Source of the DNA: Isoetes taiwanensis
Taxonomy: Eukaryota; Streptophyta; Lycopodiopsida; Isoetales; Isoetaceae
Assembly (NCBI GenBank): GCA_021234155.1
Contig: JAJEKV010000001.1
Coordinates: forward strand, 31,760,177-31,824,176
Direction of reading: 5' to 3'
Length of the DNA: 64,000 nt
A program made the translations under genes and the position numbers. The notes under the pieces are model-generated. The model ran no database searches and was not told the DNA's origin. It worked only from the letters and a program-made list of their open reading frames with translations. Of the stretch, positions 47,001-57,997 are shown one piece after another; position 1 is the stretch's first letter, and every line of letters begins with the position of its first letter.

Positions 47001-47043
47001 AAACGCAGGTCATTAGTGCGTTTGCTAGGTCACCTTGTTTTTA

Positions 47044-47162
47044 TATATCTTGTATTCTCACATATGTTTCAATACAAATCCATTTTGCCTTCATTTTGGA
47101 AATTGCGCTCTCGGATATGGGTGTGCATCCCCTTCTTTCCCTTTCTTAGTGCAACCTTGACA
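47044..47162 (+). repeat. Copia 3' LTR, second part
   Basis: Resumes with TATATCTTGTATTCTCACAT and ends CCTTGACA, matching the second half of the 5' LTR with several substitutions and a short insertion near its end. Confidence 0.88.
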
Positions 47163-47330
47163 CTAGAAGTGGCTCCAAACCAATCGGCCTCCACCTCCAC
47201 CATGTTACAATCTGCCACAAAGCAGCCAACAAAATTATATTGGCCTATGCTAAGCATCTTGGACTGCAAAGTGGCTTATAAGGAAGCTGTTTGGTGGGGT
47301 CTATTATATGCATATACATTCATCAAGCCT
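47163..47330 (-). pseudogene. LINE endonuclease fragment (upstream part of the split LINE)
   Basis: The minus strand reads LMNVYAYNRPHQTASL, a stop, then GQYNFVGCFVADCNMVEVEA and DWFGATSS, matching the endonuclease of plant L1 elements (NVYAPNxxxERxxLW...GDFNMV). The frame stops at the Copia target site CTAGA. The same LINE resumes at 38985 on the other side of the Copia element. The expected Asp in GDFNMV is replaced (ADCNMV). Confidence 0.7.
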
Positions 47331-47339
47331 TATTGAACC

Positions 47340-48100
47340 CCATGTTCATACCACAAGATAATAGTCCATCTGCTAAAGTGGTTGATCTGCATAGCAGTAA
47401 CCTGGAGGAAAGGATCCCAGACTACGAACCAGCACTAGAAGAGTCTACAGCTGTGACGTTCCCCACAAAATATACGGCGCCTGGCCGTACACTCCGTAGG
47501 AAATCCCCCATCCGGTCCTTCGACCGCACGGGCCCTCCGTCTATCCCACACTCCAGGGTATTCCTAGTGCGGGAAGGGGACACGAAGGTATCTTGCACGC
47601 CCTGCCTCTATGGGCTCCTATAATAGCGGAAGCATAAACAACGTCAAAACTAGCAATGACGATACATCAACTACCTCGAAGGGTAGCTCATCCATACATC
47701 CATAGATACAATAGAGATAAACATATGCCATAAAACATGAGAGCTCCTACCCAAAACTCAGACTCATGGGGAGGTAGATTGACAGCTAGGCCACAAGATA
47801 GAGCAGACAGAATCATAACAAAACCATCATTCAATTAAATTGGGATTATGTCTTGATTTTGGGACAAATTTCATATTGCAATTTTTTAGTAACGATAAAA
47901 GTCACTACACGTTAACATATAATCACACACCTTAAGATAAATTCACACCTTAACTTCAAATTACAAAATCATATATCACACTGCTCAAGTAGTACACAAC
48001 TTTTATTAACTGTGATTGATACATAGTAATGTAGAAAACATATTTACATAGTTTTTCATTTTTCCACCAGCATCCCCAAGGATATGATAGCCTTATTCCT
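47340..48100. other. Unassigned stretch
   Basis: A frame at 47291-47623 runs through GC-rich sequence (47455-47620) but shows no domain. The rest is AT-rich. It may be part of a decayed element. Confidence 0.35.
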
Positions 48101-48106
48101 TACATC

Positions 48107-51033
48107 CTAAGGTATTGTAACTCTCGCTATTTTACTTGGAATAGTTTTTGGAGTCCACGAGTACAATACGGTTTCAATGTCTAGCCAAAGATCAGGATCA
48201 CTAGGATTTCTCCTCCACCTCTTTGTCCAACAATCTGAATATCTTTCTTTATCGGTGACATTACTCAACTGATGTACTGGACACCACCATTCCACGCGCA
48301 CCTTATTGAAGTTAACATCACCTTCTTCTTTCTAAATATCCGAGATAGTGTATTCCAACCACACTAGATAGGTCTCTAGATCTGCTGGTTTTGCTATGAC
48401 AAATTGGTGGCACTCCACGTCAGTAGAAGGTTCATAACAATCCATGCCTAGATATTTTGGCCTATCCTTCTTAGGACCAACATAGTGTTTATCAGATTGA
48501 GGAGGAGCATATGCCTTAACAATGCTACTAATGGTACCATCATCTTCGTCAGCACCAGCTAATATTTTCCACCTACTTTTAGGGAACCACCCTTCTTTCA
48601 GCTCTTCTGAGGATGTGTCTACCTCATCCAATAAGTTGATCACATTTTTCCAATAATCTATCAATGCACGATTAGTCTCATCCGAATTAGCTTGCCAATG
48701 CTTGATGTAGTCATTGATGCCATCCTTAGTCAATCCCAATTGCTTCACTTCTTCAGTTGGTTTTAGAGCTTTTGGTTGACTAGGAGGTATCATAGACTTG
48801 CCACTTGCATCCCTGTGCCAAATTTCTGCCCCACCTCTCCACTTCTCCTCTGAAGGTCTCATTTTCCATTGCATGATTGGAATCCCTTCTCTCACCCAAA
48901 AAGTGAATTGAAGAGGTCTAGAATGACCTTCCATGTCGAGAGCATAACCATCTACAAAACTCTTCCAATCATGCACTTCTTCTATGAGAGATCCTATAGG
49001 AGATGGAGTAGTACATCCATGAAATATTTCCAATAGCCTGGGAAAGTTGGTAACTGTCTGCTATCTCAATACATGACTATATTTTCCAAACAATGCATCC
49101 ACATCCTCATGAGTATGTCCGGGCATTAGGAACCCCAAATTGACTCTTTCAAAAATACCCACAGCTGTTAAGTAGGATAGGAAAGAAAACATCCACCTGT
49201 TCTTATTTTGACCAGCACAATTATCTAGTTGCAAGAGGAGCTTTCTGGGCAAATCTCGAGGTTTAGCACGAGATGTTGAAGCTCCAACATGTTCATTAGG
49301 TCCATGCCTCCTAAACCTTGCCTTGCTAAACTTTTCAATACTATTAGGGGTTCCATCCAACAATGCACTATATAGTGTCTGGCTAGCTGTAGGATCCTGG
49401 AGGTGACCATTGTAACCATTCTCATAGTTTCTTAAACACCTCATGATACTCCCAATGTGAAAATCTGGACCATCACTCCACAACTCTAAACTGAAATGGC
49501 CATAGTAGGTCTGAGACTGCCCATGCAATATTGCCCCAGTCATTGAAATCTGCAAAGGGTATGATCTTCCACATGACTTAGGAATGTACTTGAATTGTGA
49601 AAGACAAGTCTTCTGTGGTCCATTTTATCATGTATAATACATAGATAGTTATTAGGTTCCATTGCAGATAAGGTCCTCCACATCCAATAAGTTGATCTAC
49701 ATGATAGTCGATCTGTCATATGGTCCTTCACATGTTCCCTTATCTTTGCCCTTAGACTTGGTTGCACAGTCTTATCTAGTGTCTCCTCCAGCTTCGCACA
49801 TAAACTGCACTTTGCAAAGTTGTTTGAAGTTGCTATGGTCACATGCTTGAAATGCTTATTCCATAGCCTACTAAAACTGGGTTGGGATATAGAGGCCACT
49901 CCAAGTTCCCGAAGCAATGCATTTATTTCCTCTAAAATGCTCTTCTGGGTACAATGGGATGGCAATCTCTTTTCAACAATAACTCTACCCTGTTCATCCT
50001 TCTTACTCTTATGTGGCATGTTTTCTGCATTGAAATCCACATATCTTTCAAATATTTACTTTGCAGCTATAGTTCTTGAGGTAGGCCTTACCAGGCCAGT
50101 GTTCCCGTGCAATGCAATTTTACTACCATTTTCATGTCTCTTTTGCCAGTTGTGCCAAGAAGAGGTTGGAATTCCATGTATAGCCATCTATGCTTTTGAA
50201 CATATCCACTTTCCGTTCAATGGGAATCTTTTCTTCTTTGATCTTTCATCTTGAATTGCATAGCCAAATATGGTGTACATGAAATTCCTCCTGCTATCAC
50301 ACTTATGTTCCTGATATGTAGCTCTTGCTCCCACCATCTCGTTTATTGTGAACATTCTAATACAGGAGGCCCAACAACATTCACTTCCTCTAACCTTCAT
50401 CAGGGCTTCAGGAGAACAATCATAATCTGACTTGCATCTTTTAGTGGGATAATGTTTGAAAGTTGGAAGTGGCCTCTTGCTACACTGTGTGAACATTATT
50501 GACAATGGTTCTGCATCTATAGGAAACATGTAGTTCCCCTCCAGTTGAATACTGTCCCTAGGCCATGCAACAATAGTTGGAACCTCTAGTTGCTTCACAC
50601 AAGAGAGGCATTCTTGTTTGCCTGACCCCTTTTCCTTCCAATTGTCATATAATTTTGAGATTGCCACACCTAACCTGTCCTCCCCTAATCTTTCATCATT
50701 GACTGCATTGATAGGATCTGCTAGAACAATAATCCCTTCTCCTACTGCCTCTCTGTTGCATGCATGCAAGATCTTGACCTTTTTATTTTTTCAATCGACC
50801 CGAGTATAAAGTACAATTTCCTTTCCTTTGGCATCATCCTTTTCATTTGTGGTCTTTTCCTTTCCTTTGCCATCATCAACATCATTTGGAGTCTTTTCCT
50901 TTCGTTTGCAGTCATCAACATCATTTGAGGTATTTTCCTTTCCTTGGGCATCATCTTCATTATTTGGGGATTTTTCCTTGCCTTGATCAGCATCATTGGG
51001 GGCATTTGTTTTAGCATGTTGCATGCCATTGAC
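48107..51033 (-). pseudogene. DUF7869-like, transposase-related gene, decayed
   Basis: Reading down from an acceptor at 51034: a 13-residue acidic/basic repeat, then IVLADPINAVNDERLGEDRL, a Cys-rich region (50190-50470), GIPTSSWHNWQKRH, and a His/Cys block (SNNFAKCSLCAKLEETLDK near 49780-49830). Next come MDHRRLVF, then LLLQLDNCAGQNKNRWMFSF and LGFLMPGHTHEDVDALFGKY (49075-49240), the hallmark of this family, thought to be an RNase-H-like transposase fold. A C-terminal part follows to 48107. In-frame stops lie at 50791, 50188, 50056 and 49061, and the frame changes near 49550. So few lesions over 2.9 kb mean recent death. The family name is from memory of motif patterns. Confidence 0.65.
50820..51000 (-). 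repeat. 39-bp coding repeat (13 residues, four copies)
   Basis: Four units of the pattern GKEKTPNDVDDxK lie near the start of the DUF7869-like gene. All other frames through the region show the same periodicity. Units differ by several residues. The peptide would be highly charged and disordered. Confidence 0.8.
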
Positions 51034-51155
51034 CTAAAATGCATAAAAACATAAAGTAAGTTAGCATATCCAAATAACATCTTCCTAACATGTTCTTAAA
51101 TGAAAGCATACTTTTCTTAATCAATAAAGGAAAGCATGCTTTGAAAACAGGTTAA

Positions 51156-52340
51156 ATGATTTCCAGGCTAACTCTTTGGGTGATTGGGTTGGAAGGGGTT
51201 ATCTATCCATCAATGCCAAAGCAACTGGCACCAAAGGTGGGGTATCAATCTTATGGAAGAATATTCAAGAGAGGCATCATCACATCTCCAAGGACGGTAG
51301 ATGGCAAGCAATTTTATTTGATCAGGAAGAAAGCTGGGGTATTATCAATGTGTATGCATCTAACTCTCCTGATGAGAGAGCTGGATTATGGAAGGAAATT
51401 AGGCACTGGCTTCAAGGCCAACCACTAGCAAGCTGGGTTCTGGCAGGGGACCTCAACATGACTGATTCCTGGAACCAGAAGATTGGGCTTCATAGAAATT
51501 TACAGAAAAGAGAAAAAAATAGAGTGGGAAAGGCTGATCAATGAACTGGGGCTAAGTCTAATTCCCCCCTCAAATAGTTTATATTCTTGGTCCAACAAAC
51601 AGAAAGGGGAAAAAAGAGTCTACTGTCTCTTAGACAGATTCTATGTATGTAACAAAGGAGCGCAGATTTTTGAGGGCTGCTATGTGGAGGCTGACCTTGG
51701 ATATACCCAGTCTGACCATATCCCGCAAGTCCTACACCTCAATACTAAAGGTAAAAAGATTCCCAAATCCAGTTCACCATTTAAGTTTAATACTAGCTAC
51801 CTAAACAAGGGAGAATTTTGTGTAGCATTCAGAAAATTCATGTCTGAATCTCCCTCTTATCCACACCTGCCAAGTATGAACAGATGGTGTCAAAGAATGA
51901 AAGATATTAAGGGATGGATCAAAGTCTGGGGATCCAAGAAAAACCAGGAGTTTAGGAAATCCAAAGATGACCTTTATGGAAGAATGAAGATTGTGAGGCA
52001 GGAACTAGTGACAAAGCCTCAAGATATGAATCTCCACATCCAAGAAGAGATACTTGAGAATAGGATCAAGGCAATTGAAGAAATAGAGGCAAAGGGAGCT
52101 GCAGTAAGATCTAAAATCACGCACTACTTGGAGGTGGATCAAGAGAATTCTAAACTATTTTTTAGGATGGCAACCTCCAGATTAGCCGTAAATGGAATAA
52201 CAGAGGTATGGGATGGACAAGGGTTAAAACATACGGATCCAAAGCACATTAAAAATTACTTTGTGGACAAGTATAGGGATTTGTTTGCTGAAAAGAAGTC
52301 GCCGAATCAGCTTATCGCCAGACCACTTTGGACCGCTTAG
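51156..52340 (+). pseudogene. LINE ORF2 endonuclease and linker
   Basis: Two overlapping frames (51176-51544 and 51483-52340) represent one protein broken by a frameshift near 51490-51540. The second frame contains QSDHIPQVLHL, the last endonuclease motif (SDHxP), then a Lys/Glu-rich linker to WDGQGLKHTDPKHIKNYFVD. The endonuclease nicks target DNA in L1 elements. The N terminus with the first catalytic residues is missing. Confidence 0.8.
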
Positions 52341-53777
52341 ACAAGATAGTAGAAAAGTTCAAATTGAAGCCGAAAATAGCCTTCTCACACAAGAGATCTC
52401 AAATGAGGAAGTTCATAAAGTTCTAGTATCAATGAGTTGTGGAAAGTCGCCTGCCCCGACGGGATCCCCACCGTAAATTCTTTTGTCAATTCGATATACT
52501 TGGACATGATCCGGTGGCGTTGATAAAAGACATATGGGCACAAAAAGAATGCACCCAAAGAATGGCAACTGGATTCATAACACTTGTACCAAAGGTTGAC
52601 AAAGCCAAAGCAAATCCATGAGTGGAGACCAATAGCTTTACAAACACCATATATAAAATAGTTGCCAAGCTAATGGCAAGCGTGACTTAAAGTTGCCCCG
52701 AACAGAATTATAGGGAAGGAGCAAACAAAGATTCCCGGTCCAAGATGCATACATGACAACTACCTAGTGGCTGCTGAAGGTATGCATTGGTCTAAGGAAA
52801 GTAAGCAGAGATGCATACTCTTCAAACTAGACTTCTCTCGTGCATTCGACACAATAAATTGGGACACACTCATTAGGATTCTACATAAGTTGCAGATGGC
52901 TCAAAGTGCAATAGAAATGATTCAGGGGCTCCTTCAATCAGCTAGTGCCTCAATAATTATTAATGGCAGGCCATTCTCTCTCTTCCCTCTTAGGCGTGGA
53001 GTTAGACAGGGCTGCCCCTTGGCCCCGTACCTATTCCTTATCATAGCATATCTACTGAACTGTATGGTCAGCAAGCAGCAGGGAAATGGATCAGTGAATG
53101 GGCTGGTGCTACCAGGAACAACAAGCAAACAGGTACCATTAATGCAATTTGCAGATGACTCATTTATGTTTGTTAGATATGATGATGGTAGCATCCCTAA
53201 GTTTCTACAATGCTTGCAATTGTTCTCCACTTGTACGGGTGTGGAATTGAATCAGAGCAAATGCTCTTTAATATGGCCATTCGATGAGGCTATTGATCCA
53301 AGCCTGCAGGCCCTCAACATGAAGATATTAGCCAGACACGAGGGCTTTAAGCTCCTCGGACTTCCATTAAGCCCCGACCTTGGACTGAAGGGTTTATGGA
53401 ACCCAATACTTGATAAGCTAAAGAAGAAAATCAGCATATGGTCCCTTAAGGCTCTCTCAGCAGCAGGGAGGGCTGCCGTTTGCAATGCAGTCCTTGGTGC
53501 CTCCCATGTTTTCCTCTCTTCAATATTAGTGGGACCAAAGTACGTCTATAAGCAGATGGAGACAATTGTTAGAAGATTTCTATGGGGTGGAGCATCGAAG
53601 CTTGCTTGGACAGAGGTATGTAGAAATAAAATGGATGGAGGTCTTGGTTTAAAAGATTTCAGAATCCGAGCGCAGGTGCTTGCATCTAAGCAGGTCTGGA
53701 GGGCTTACAGAAATGCCATCCGATTGGGAAACCTGCTACTCCTTTGCTACTACCAAATGCAGCCTATTTTAATCTAG
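52341..53777 (+). pseudogene. LINE ORF2 reverse transcriptase
   Basis: Early motifs are broken over several frames (GKSPAPTGSPP at 52440, VALIKDIWAQKECTQRMATG at 52510). The main frame 52767-53777 has FKLDFSRAFDTINWDTL, RRGVRQGCPLAPYLFLIIAY, then MQFADDSFMF with the catalytic FADD, and KLLGLPLSPD and RRFLWGG typical of plant L1. Both catalytic aspartates are kept, but stops and frameshifts upstream and at 53777 disable the protein. Confidence 0.88.
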
Positions 53778-54813
53778 AAATTGGTGCAGGAACTTCCCCA
53801 TTAATGCGATACATTCTATCAGCTTGGCTAGAAGTGGCAGCCTGCTTCACCTCTGAAGATATCCCTTGGGAGGCAGGCTCTTACTCAATATGGTGGAGCA
53901 AACACTTGAGTACTAATGAAGACACGACACTAGCTCTTCAACACCCTAGGCTATATGCAAGATGGAAAGATAAAGGTATAAATTTCCTCAAAGATATCTG
54001 GGAAGAAGACTTGCAAAAATGGAAGTCCTGGTCCACTATTAGAAGAATGCCGAATCAACCGTGGGCAAGGGGACGTAAAAATTATATGACCATATACTCA
54101 AAAAAGTTGATGTCATATCTGGCATAACAGGACCAAATGAAAGATGGAGCATAGTTGATGAGCGAGGTCATGCACAGGAAGGATATAAAGTCAAAACTAT
54201 ATACAAGATGATGCTAACAAGAGATCCCCTCAAAGCTGGCCTGCATATGTTGATGGATGAAGAACAATTTCTGCCCCATGTAATCGTAAGAAATGGAATT
54301 TGTGGGCCCTCAAAGAAAATACAATACTTTCTCGGGGCTCACATGGCAAGAAGGGTTGTCTACACTCACTAGGGTCAAGCAAAGAAAGATAGTAGCGCAT
54401 TAATCGGCTGCCCACTTGGTTGCCAAGAAGAAGAGGACCTGCAACATATGTTCTTCTGTCCAGCCATAATGCGATTCTGGGTTTGGGCAATGCCCATACT
54501 TGGTCTGTCACCTCGGCAACTACGCTGGCCAGAAATAGCCATGGTACCGATGTCAAAACTGAAGCGATCAATGATAGCAATCGCTCTGTGGGGGGTATGG
54601 AGGCACAGGTGTGAGGTAGCCAGAGGCAACAAAGGGATTGATCACAAAAGAATCATGGCAAGTTTTAATTTTGATGTCTCCTTAATGGCAATTGCACATC
54701 GAAGGAAATTTGGGGATGCATACGATCCGGAGTTCGACACTATCGAAAGAATGAAGGGCTTCTATGAACACTGTGTTTGCTCATGGGCTGCCTTGGGAGC
54801 TGATGACGATTAG
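53778..54813 (+). pseudogene. LINE ORF2 C terminus with zf-RVT motif
   Basis: Continues in other frames: 53744-54127, then 54448-54813. The zf-RVT region reads GCPLGCQEEEDLQHMFFCPA (about 54408-54467), giving a C...C...H...C pattern. The last frame contains ALWGVWRHRCEVARG and ends with DDD and a stop at 54813. Confidence 0.8.
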
Positions 54814-54966
54814 CCTAAAGGTTGGCATGGAACAGATGAAGTTAGATACGTAATCTATCTGTTTTATGGGAGGTCATATCCTCTCCTTTGTGCTTAAAGA
54901 TTTATCTGTCCAAAATGGGACTTGTAATTCTATATTATCATTATATAAAATTAAAAACCTTGCAAT

Positions 54967-54967
<1 letters not shown>

Positions 54968-54998
<31 letters not shown>
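54968..54998 (+). repeat. LINE poly(A) tail
   Basis: A run of about 30 A residues at the 3' end of the L1 element. Its purity suggests the insertion is not very old despite the frame lesions. Confidence 0.9.
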
Positions 54999-55059
54999 AA
55001 TTGTAAGAGGGACTATGCATGTCATAAAGGCCTGATATGTCTTATTCTATTTGATCATT

Positions 55060-55780
55060 CTATTTATATAATGGGATTGCCCAAGTTATTTTCCTCAACT
55101 TCTAACCTTCTAACTTTTAACCTATAATAACCTTAAATGTTGTAACCTTAGAAACAACTTTTAAGGTTATTATAGGTTAGACCTATAATAACCTTAAAAG
55201 TTGTAACCTTAGAAACAACTTTTAAGGTTATTATAGGTTAGCAGTTTTAAGGTTAGAAGTCTATTATAGGTCACTATAGGTTAGAAGGTTATTATGGGTT
55301 AAAAGTCTTAAGGTTAGAAGTTCTAAAGTTACAACTTTTAAGGTTAAAACTTATAACCTTAAATAAATATAACCTTAAAACTTCTAAAACTTAAAACTTC
55401 TAAATTCTAATTCATAAACTTTAAAACTTATAACCTTAACTTCTGGCCTTTTAACTTCTAACCTTAACTTCTGACTATATAATGGGATTGCCCAAGTTAT
55501 TTTCCTTTGAACCTCTAAATTCTAACCTTTAAAAACTTAAAACTTCTAACCTTAAATAAATATAACCTTAAACCATCGAAAACTTAAAACTTCTAAATTC
55601 TAATTCATTATCTTTAAAACTTCTAACCTTAACTTCTGACCTTCTAACTTCTAACCTTAAAACTATTAACCCTTCTAACTTATAACCTTAACTTCTGACC
55701 TATTAACTTCTAAAGTCTAATTCATTATGTAACCTTCTAACTTCATATTAACCTTCTAACATTTAAATAAATATATGTGA
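55060..55780. repeat. AT-rich degenerate satellite of TAACCTT-type words
   Basis: About 700 bases built from variants of CTAACCTTAAAACTTCTAAC. It includes two tandem copies of a perfect or near-perfect hairpin (about 55121-55181 and 55183-55243), with arms ACCTATAATAACCTTAAAAG and their complement. The phrase ATAATGGGATTGCCCAAGTT occurs at 55069 and 55480. There is no coding potential. Confidence 0.85.
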
Positions 55781-55789
55781 TAAATTATT

Positions 55790-56400
55790 ATTATGGCACG
55801 GTACGATTTTTGTAAAGCAGTTATTATTTCCAGTTTACAATCCCTTTCGAACTTTTCTCATTCTCTTTCGAACTTTTCTGCTCTCGAACTTGCGCTTCTG
55901 CATTCGAACTCGGCTTCTGCATCCGTTGTACTTGCGCTATCTTCTTTCGAACTTTCTGGCTTTTCGGCTTCTCTACTATTGCAATCTCGGTTTCTCGGCT
56001 TCTCGGCTTCTTCTTTGATATTGCAACCAGGCTATTCCAAATTCTCGGCTTCTATTGTAAATCTCGACTTATATTTGAAATCTCGGCTATTTCTGAAGAA
56101 GTTGGCTTTTGTTTTCGGCTTTTGGTTTCAGCTCAAAGGTTTTGGCTCAAATCTCGGGTACAGAACACAAATAGGTTGGTATTTCCTAACTTTTACTTAA
56201 AGTCTGTTATCTTATTCTTATTTTTATTCTAGTATTTGAAAGAACACATATATTCTTGTAGTTCTCCTATTCATATCTCTTATTCTTATTTCTTTTCTAG
56301 GTATTCTTTTGTTTAGAACAGATACATTCAGAAAATGAACTAAATAATACTATGTATTATATATCTGCTATAGTTGATGCTCTTATTCTATCTGCTTTTC
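55790..56400 (+). other. Low-complexity Ser/Phe-coding stretch
   Basis: The frame 55793-56200 is open for 135 codons but is made of repeated CTCGGCTTCT and TTTCGAACTT phrases, giving a Ser/Leu/Phe-rich peptide. It is probably a repeat, not a gene. Confidence 0.4.
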
Positions 56401-56499
56401 TTTCTATGTGTTCTTATTATTCTTATTGTTGTTCATTCTGTTCTGTTCTATCTGTTCTATATTATTCTGTTCTTATTCTATTGCTTATATGATTTTATT

Positions 56500-56740
56500 C
56501 TATCTGCTCATATTCTATTTCACTGGCTTCATATTCTATTCCACTGACTTCATATTCTATTACATTGGCTTCATATTCTATTCCACTGGCTCTTATTCTA
56601 TTTCACTGGCTTCATATTCTATTTCACTGGCTCTTATTCTATTCTACTGGCTCTTATTCTATTTCACTGGCTTCATATTCTGTTCTTATTCTATTGCTAT
56701 GTGCTCTTATTCTATTTCATATCTGCTATTTCTATTAGCA
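56500..56740. repeat. Tandem repeat of about 23 bases
   Basis: Units such as CTTCATATTCTATTTCACTGG and CTCTTATTCTATTCCACTGG alternate about nine times. The ORF over it (56408-56779) is a by-product of the repeat. Confidence 0.85.
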
Positions 56741-56993
56741 TTCTGCTCTTGGACGAAATCGCGCTTGGCGCATTTCTAGTTTGGCCTTTCTATTTCCTAA
56801 TAGTTTAATCAAATCGCGCCAGGCGCGTTTGTAGTTTGGCCTTTCTATTTCCTACTATTTGAAAAAACACACTATAGAAAATTTTGAACTTTTGATAAAC
56901 TTTTTGAACTTTTTTGAATTTTTAGAATTATTTTCTGGGGAGAGGAATATCATTTGCTAATTAGTTAATTTCTCTCGTTCTAGTGCATTATAC

Positions 56994-57365
56994 ATGGCTG
57001 ATAATCGTTCAACTAAACTTCCTTTGGACGACAATCAACGCTGGACCCTATACAAGATACTACTAAATTATGCTGTTCAAAACCTGCGAAGAGAGGTGGA
57101 CAAGCCATACGACAGTCTGTATCAGGGGCCATGGGAATGCTACCATCGCATCACAGAGTTTATACGGCTCCTCATGCTGTTGGTATACCTCATGCCAACA
57201 AATAAATATGAGAATATGATTAGGAAGGCCAGAGATCGACGGGACACTCTGATTTGGAGACTCGACATTCCCAATGAATGGGAGGATGGTGTCATATCAG
57301 AGTGGTACAGTTGGGACGTGACTCGTTATCTAGCCGATGAAGTGGGCCTATGTGACATTTTGTAG
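56994..57365 (+). CDS. Unrecognised 123-residue protein
   Basis: An open frame with balanced composition. It starts MADNRSTKLPLDDNQRWTLY, with a Leu-rich middle (IRLLMLLVYLMP) and a Trp-rich acidic end (WEDGVISEWYSWDVTRYLAD). It lies between low-complexity repeats but is not itself repetitive, which favours real coding sequence. I do not recognise a domain. It could be a first or single exon of a gene linked to the large gene downstream, or a fragment of a mobile element. No splice donor is needed before the stop. Confidence 0.4.
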   Translation: MADNRSTKLPLDDNQRWTLYKILLNYAVQNLRREVDKPYDSLYQGPWECYHRITEFIRLLMLLVYLMPTNKYENMIRKARDRRDTLIWRLDIPNEWEDGVISEWYSWDVTRYLADEVGLCDIL

Positions 57366-57753
57366 AGATATGTACAGCCTCCTATGTTAGATATGTACAG
57401 CCTCCTATGTTAGTTTAGAAAGGAATCGCGCCTGGCGCATTTTCACAGAAGAAAAAGTGTACATTTATTTTTTGAATATGAATACAAACTCGCGCCTGGC
57501 GCAATTTTGCACCTTATACTTTTATGTCATACTTATTTTATTATGTTCTTTTATACGCAATGTCGAGAACATTGAAATCCTTTGATGCCCTCTAGCCAGT
57601 ATGACCAACCCCAAGAAACTACACATTTTGATTAATGTGTGGTTTCATGGGGTTGATAAGACTGGCTAAAGAGCATCAAAGAATTCAAAATTCACAACAT
57701 CACGCAGATGTTATGAAATATTCATATTTTTTTTAGTATCCTCATATACATAC

Positions 57754-57997
57754 CTTTTTCAGACGTTCTTTTGGCCATGCTACAAATGTGCCCACGCTTT
57801 CCCCAACTGTATCGCCACCGGGATGTCTTCGTGGAAGAGCCTTATCCTCATAATTGCAATTTATAATGGAAATCTTACAGAAACTGTTTCCAAGTGGAAC
57901 ACCATGGCACATTGAACTTGGATTCAGATCTTCGACTTTACATAATCCTACTCGGAGCTTCAAGTTTGTTGTTAAAAGGTAGCATTCTTCTCCGACA
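57754..57997 (-). pseudogene. DUF8039-like exon (CACTA-associated protein)
   Basis: A 244-base exon with an acceptor before 57997 and a donor (AAG|GTATGT) after 57754. It encodes GEECYLLTTNLKLRVGLCKV, then CHGVPLGNSFCKISII and GESVGTFVAWPKERLKK. The pattern (a gap-free VGxAxGTFVxWPK end and a CHGVPL phrase) resembles the DUF8039 domain found in proteins of plant En/Spm-CACTA elements. Neighbouring exons were not identified, so it may be an isolated fragment. Confidence 0.5.

Larger units (their letters stand above)
43396..47043. mobile_element. DNA element with perfect 34-bp terminal inverted repeats
   Basis: Ends at 43400-43433 (AACAAGGTGACCTAGCAAAC...) and 47006-47039 are exact inverted complements over 34 bases. 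TTTA flanks both sides (43396-43399 and 47040-47043); a TTA duplication is equally possible. The intact site in the 5' LTR reads CCCTTTGTATATC, which confirms a clean insertion. The 3.6-kb interior has no transposase, a 40-bp minisatellite, scattered CTATGCGCGCATAG palindromes and a LINE 3' fragment. A TTA duplication would suit PIF/Harbinger, but the class is not proven. Confidence 0.88.
38986..47167 (+). mobile_element. Ty1/Copia LTR retrotransposon with a nested insertion in its 3' LTR
   Basis: The element spans 38991-47162 with a 5-bp duplication CTAGA on both sides (38986-38990 and 47163-47167). LTRs start TGT and end ACA. The 5' LTR is 38991-39299. The 3' LTR is 43208-43399 continued at 47044-47162, split by an insertion. 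A primer-binding site, gag-pol remnants in Copia order and a polypurine tract lie between. Both LTRs have diverged noticeably, so the insertion is old. Confidence 0.93.
51150..54998 (+). mobile_element. L1-type LINE with poly(A) tail, decayed
   Basis: The element lacks ORF1 and the first part of the endonuclease. Endonuclease remnants (GGVSILWKNI, NVYASNSPDERAGLWKEI, WVLAGDLNM) lie at 51180-51470. A linker and reverse transcriptase follow, then zf-RVT and a final frame ending 54813. A 3' UTR and about 30 A residues (54968-54998) end it. I could not find a target duplication. It abuts the first intron of the DUF7869-like gene. Confidence 0.85.

Noticed and set aside
51150-54998. Target-site duplication for the L1 element
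   Set aside because: I compared bases before 51150 with those after 54998 and found no convincing match, so none is claimed.
56408-56779. 123-codon frame with repeated FYSTGF phrases
   Set aside because: It is produced entirely by the underlying 23-base tandem repeat.
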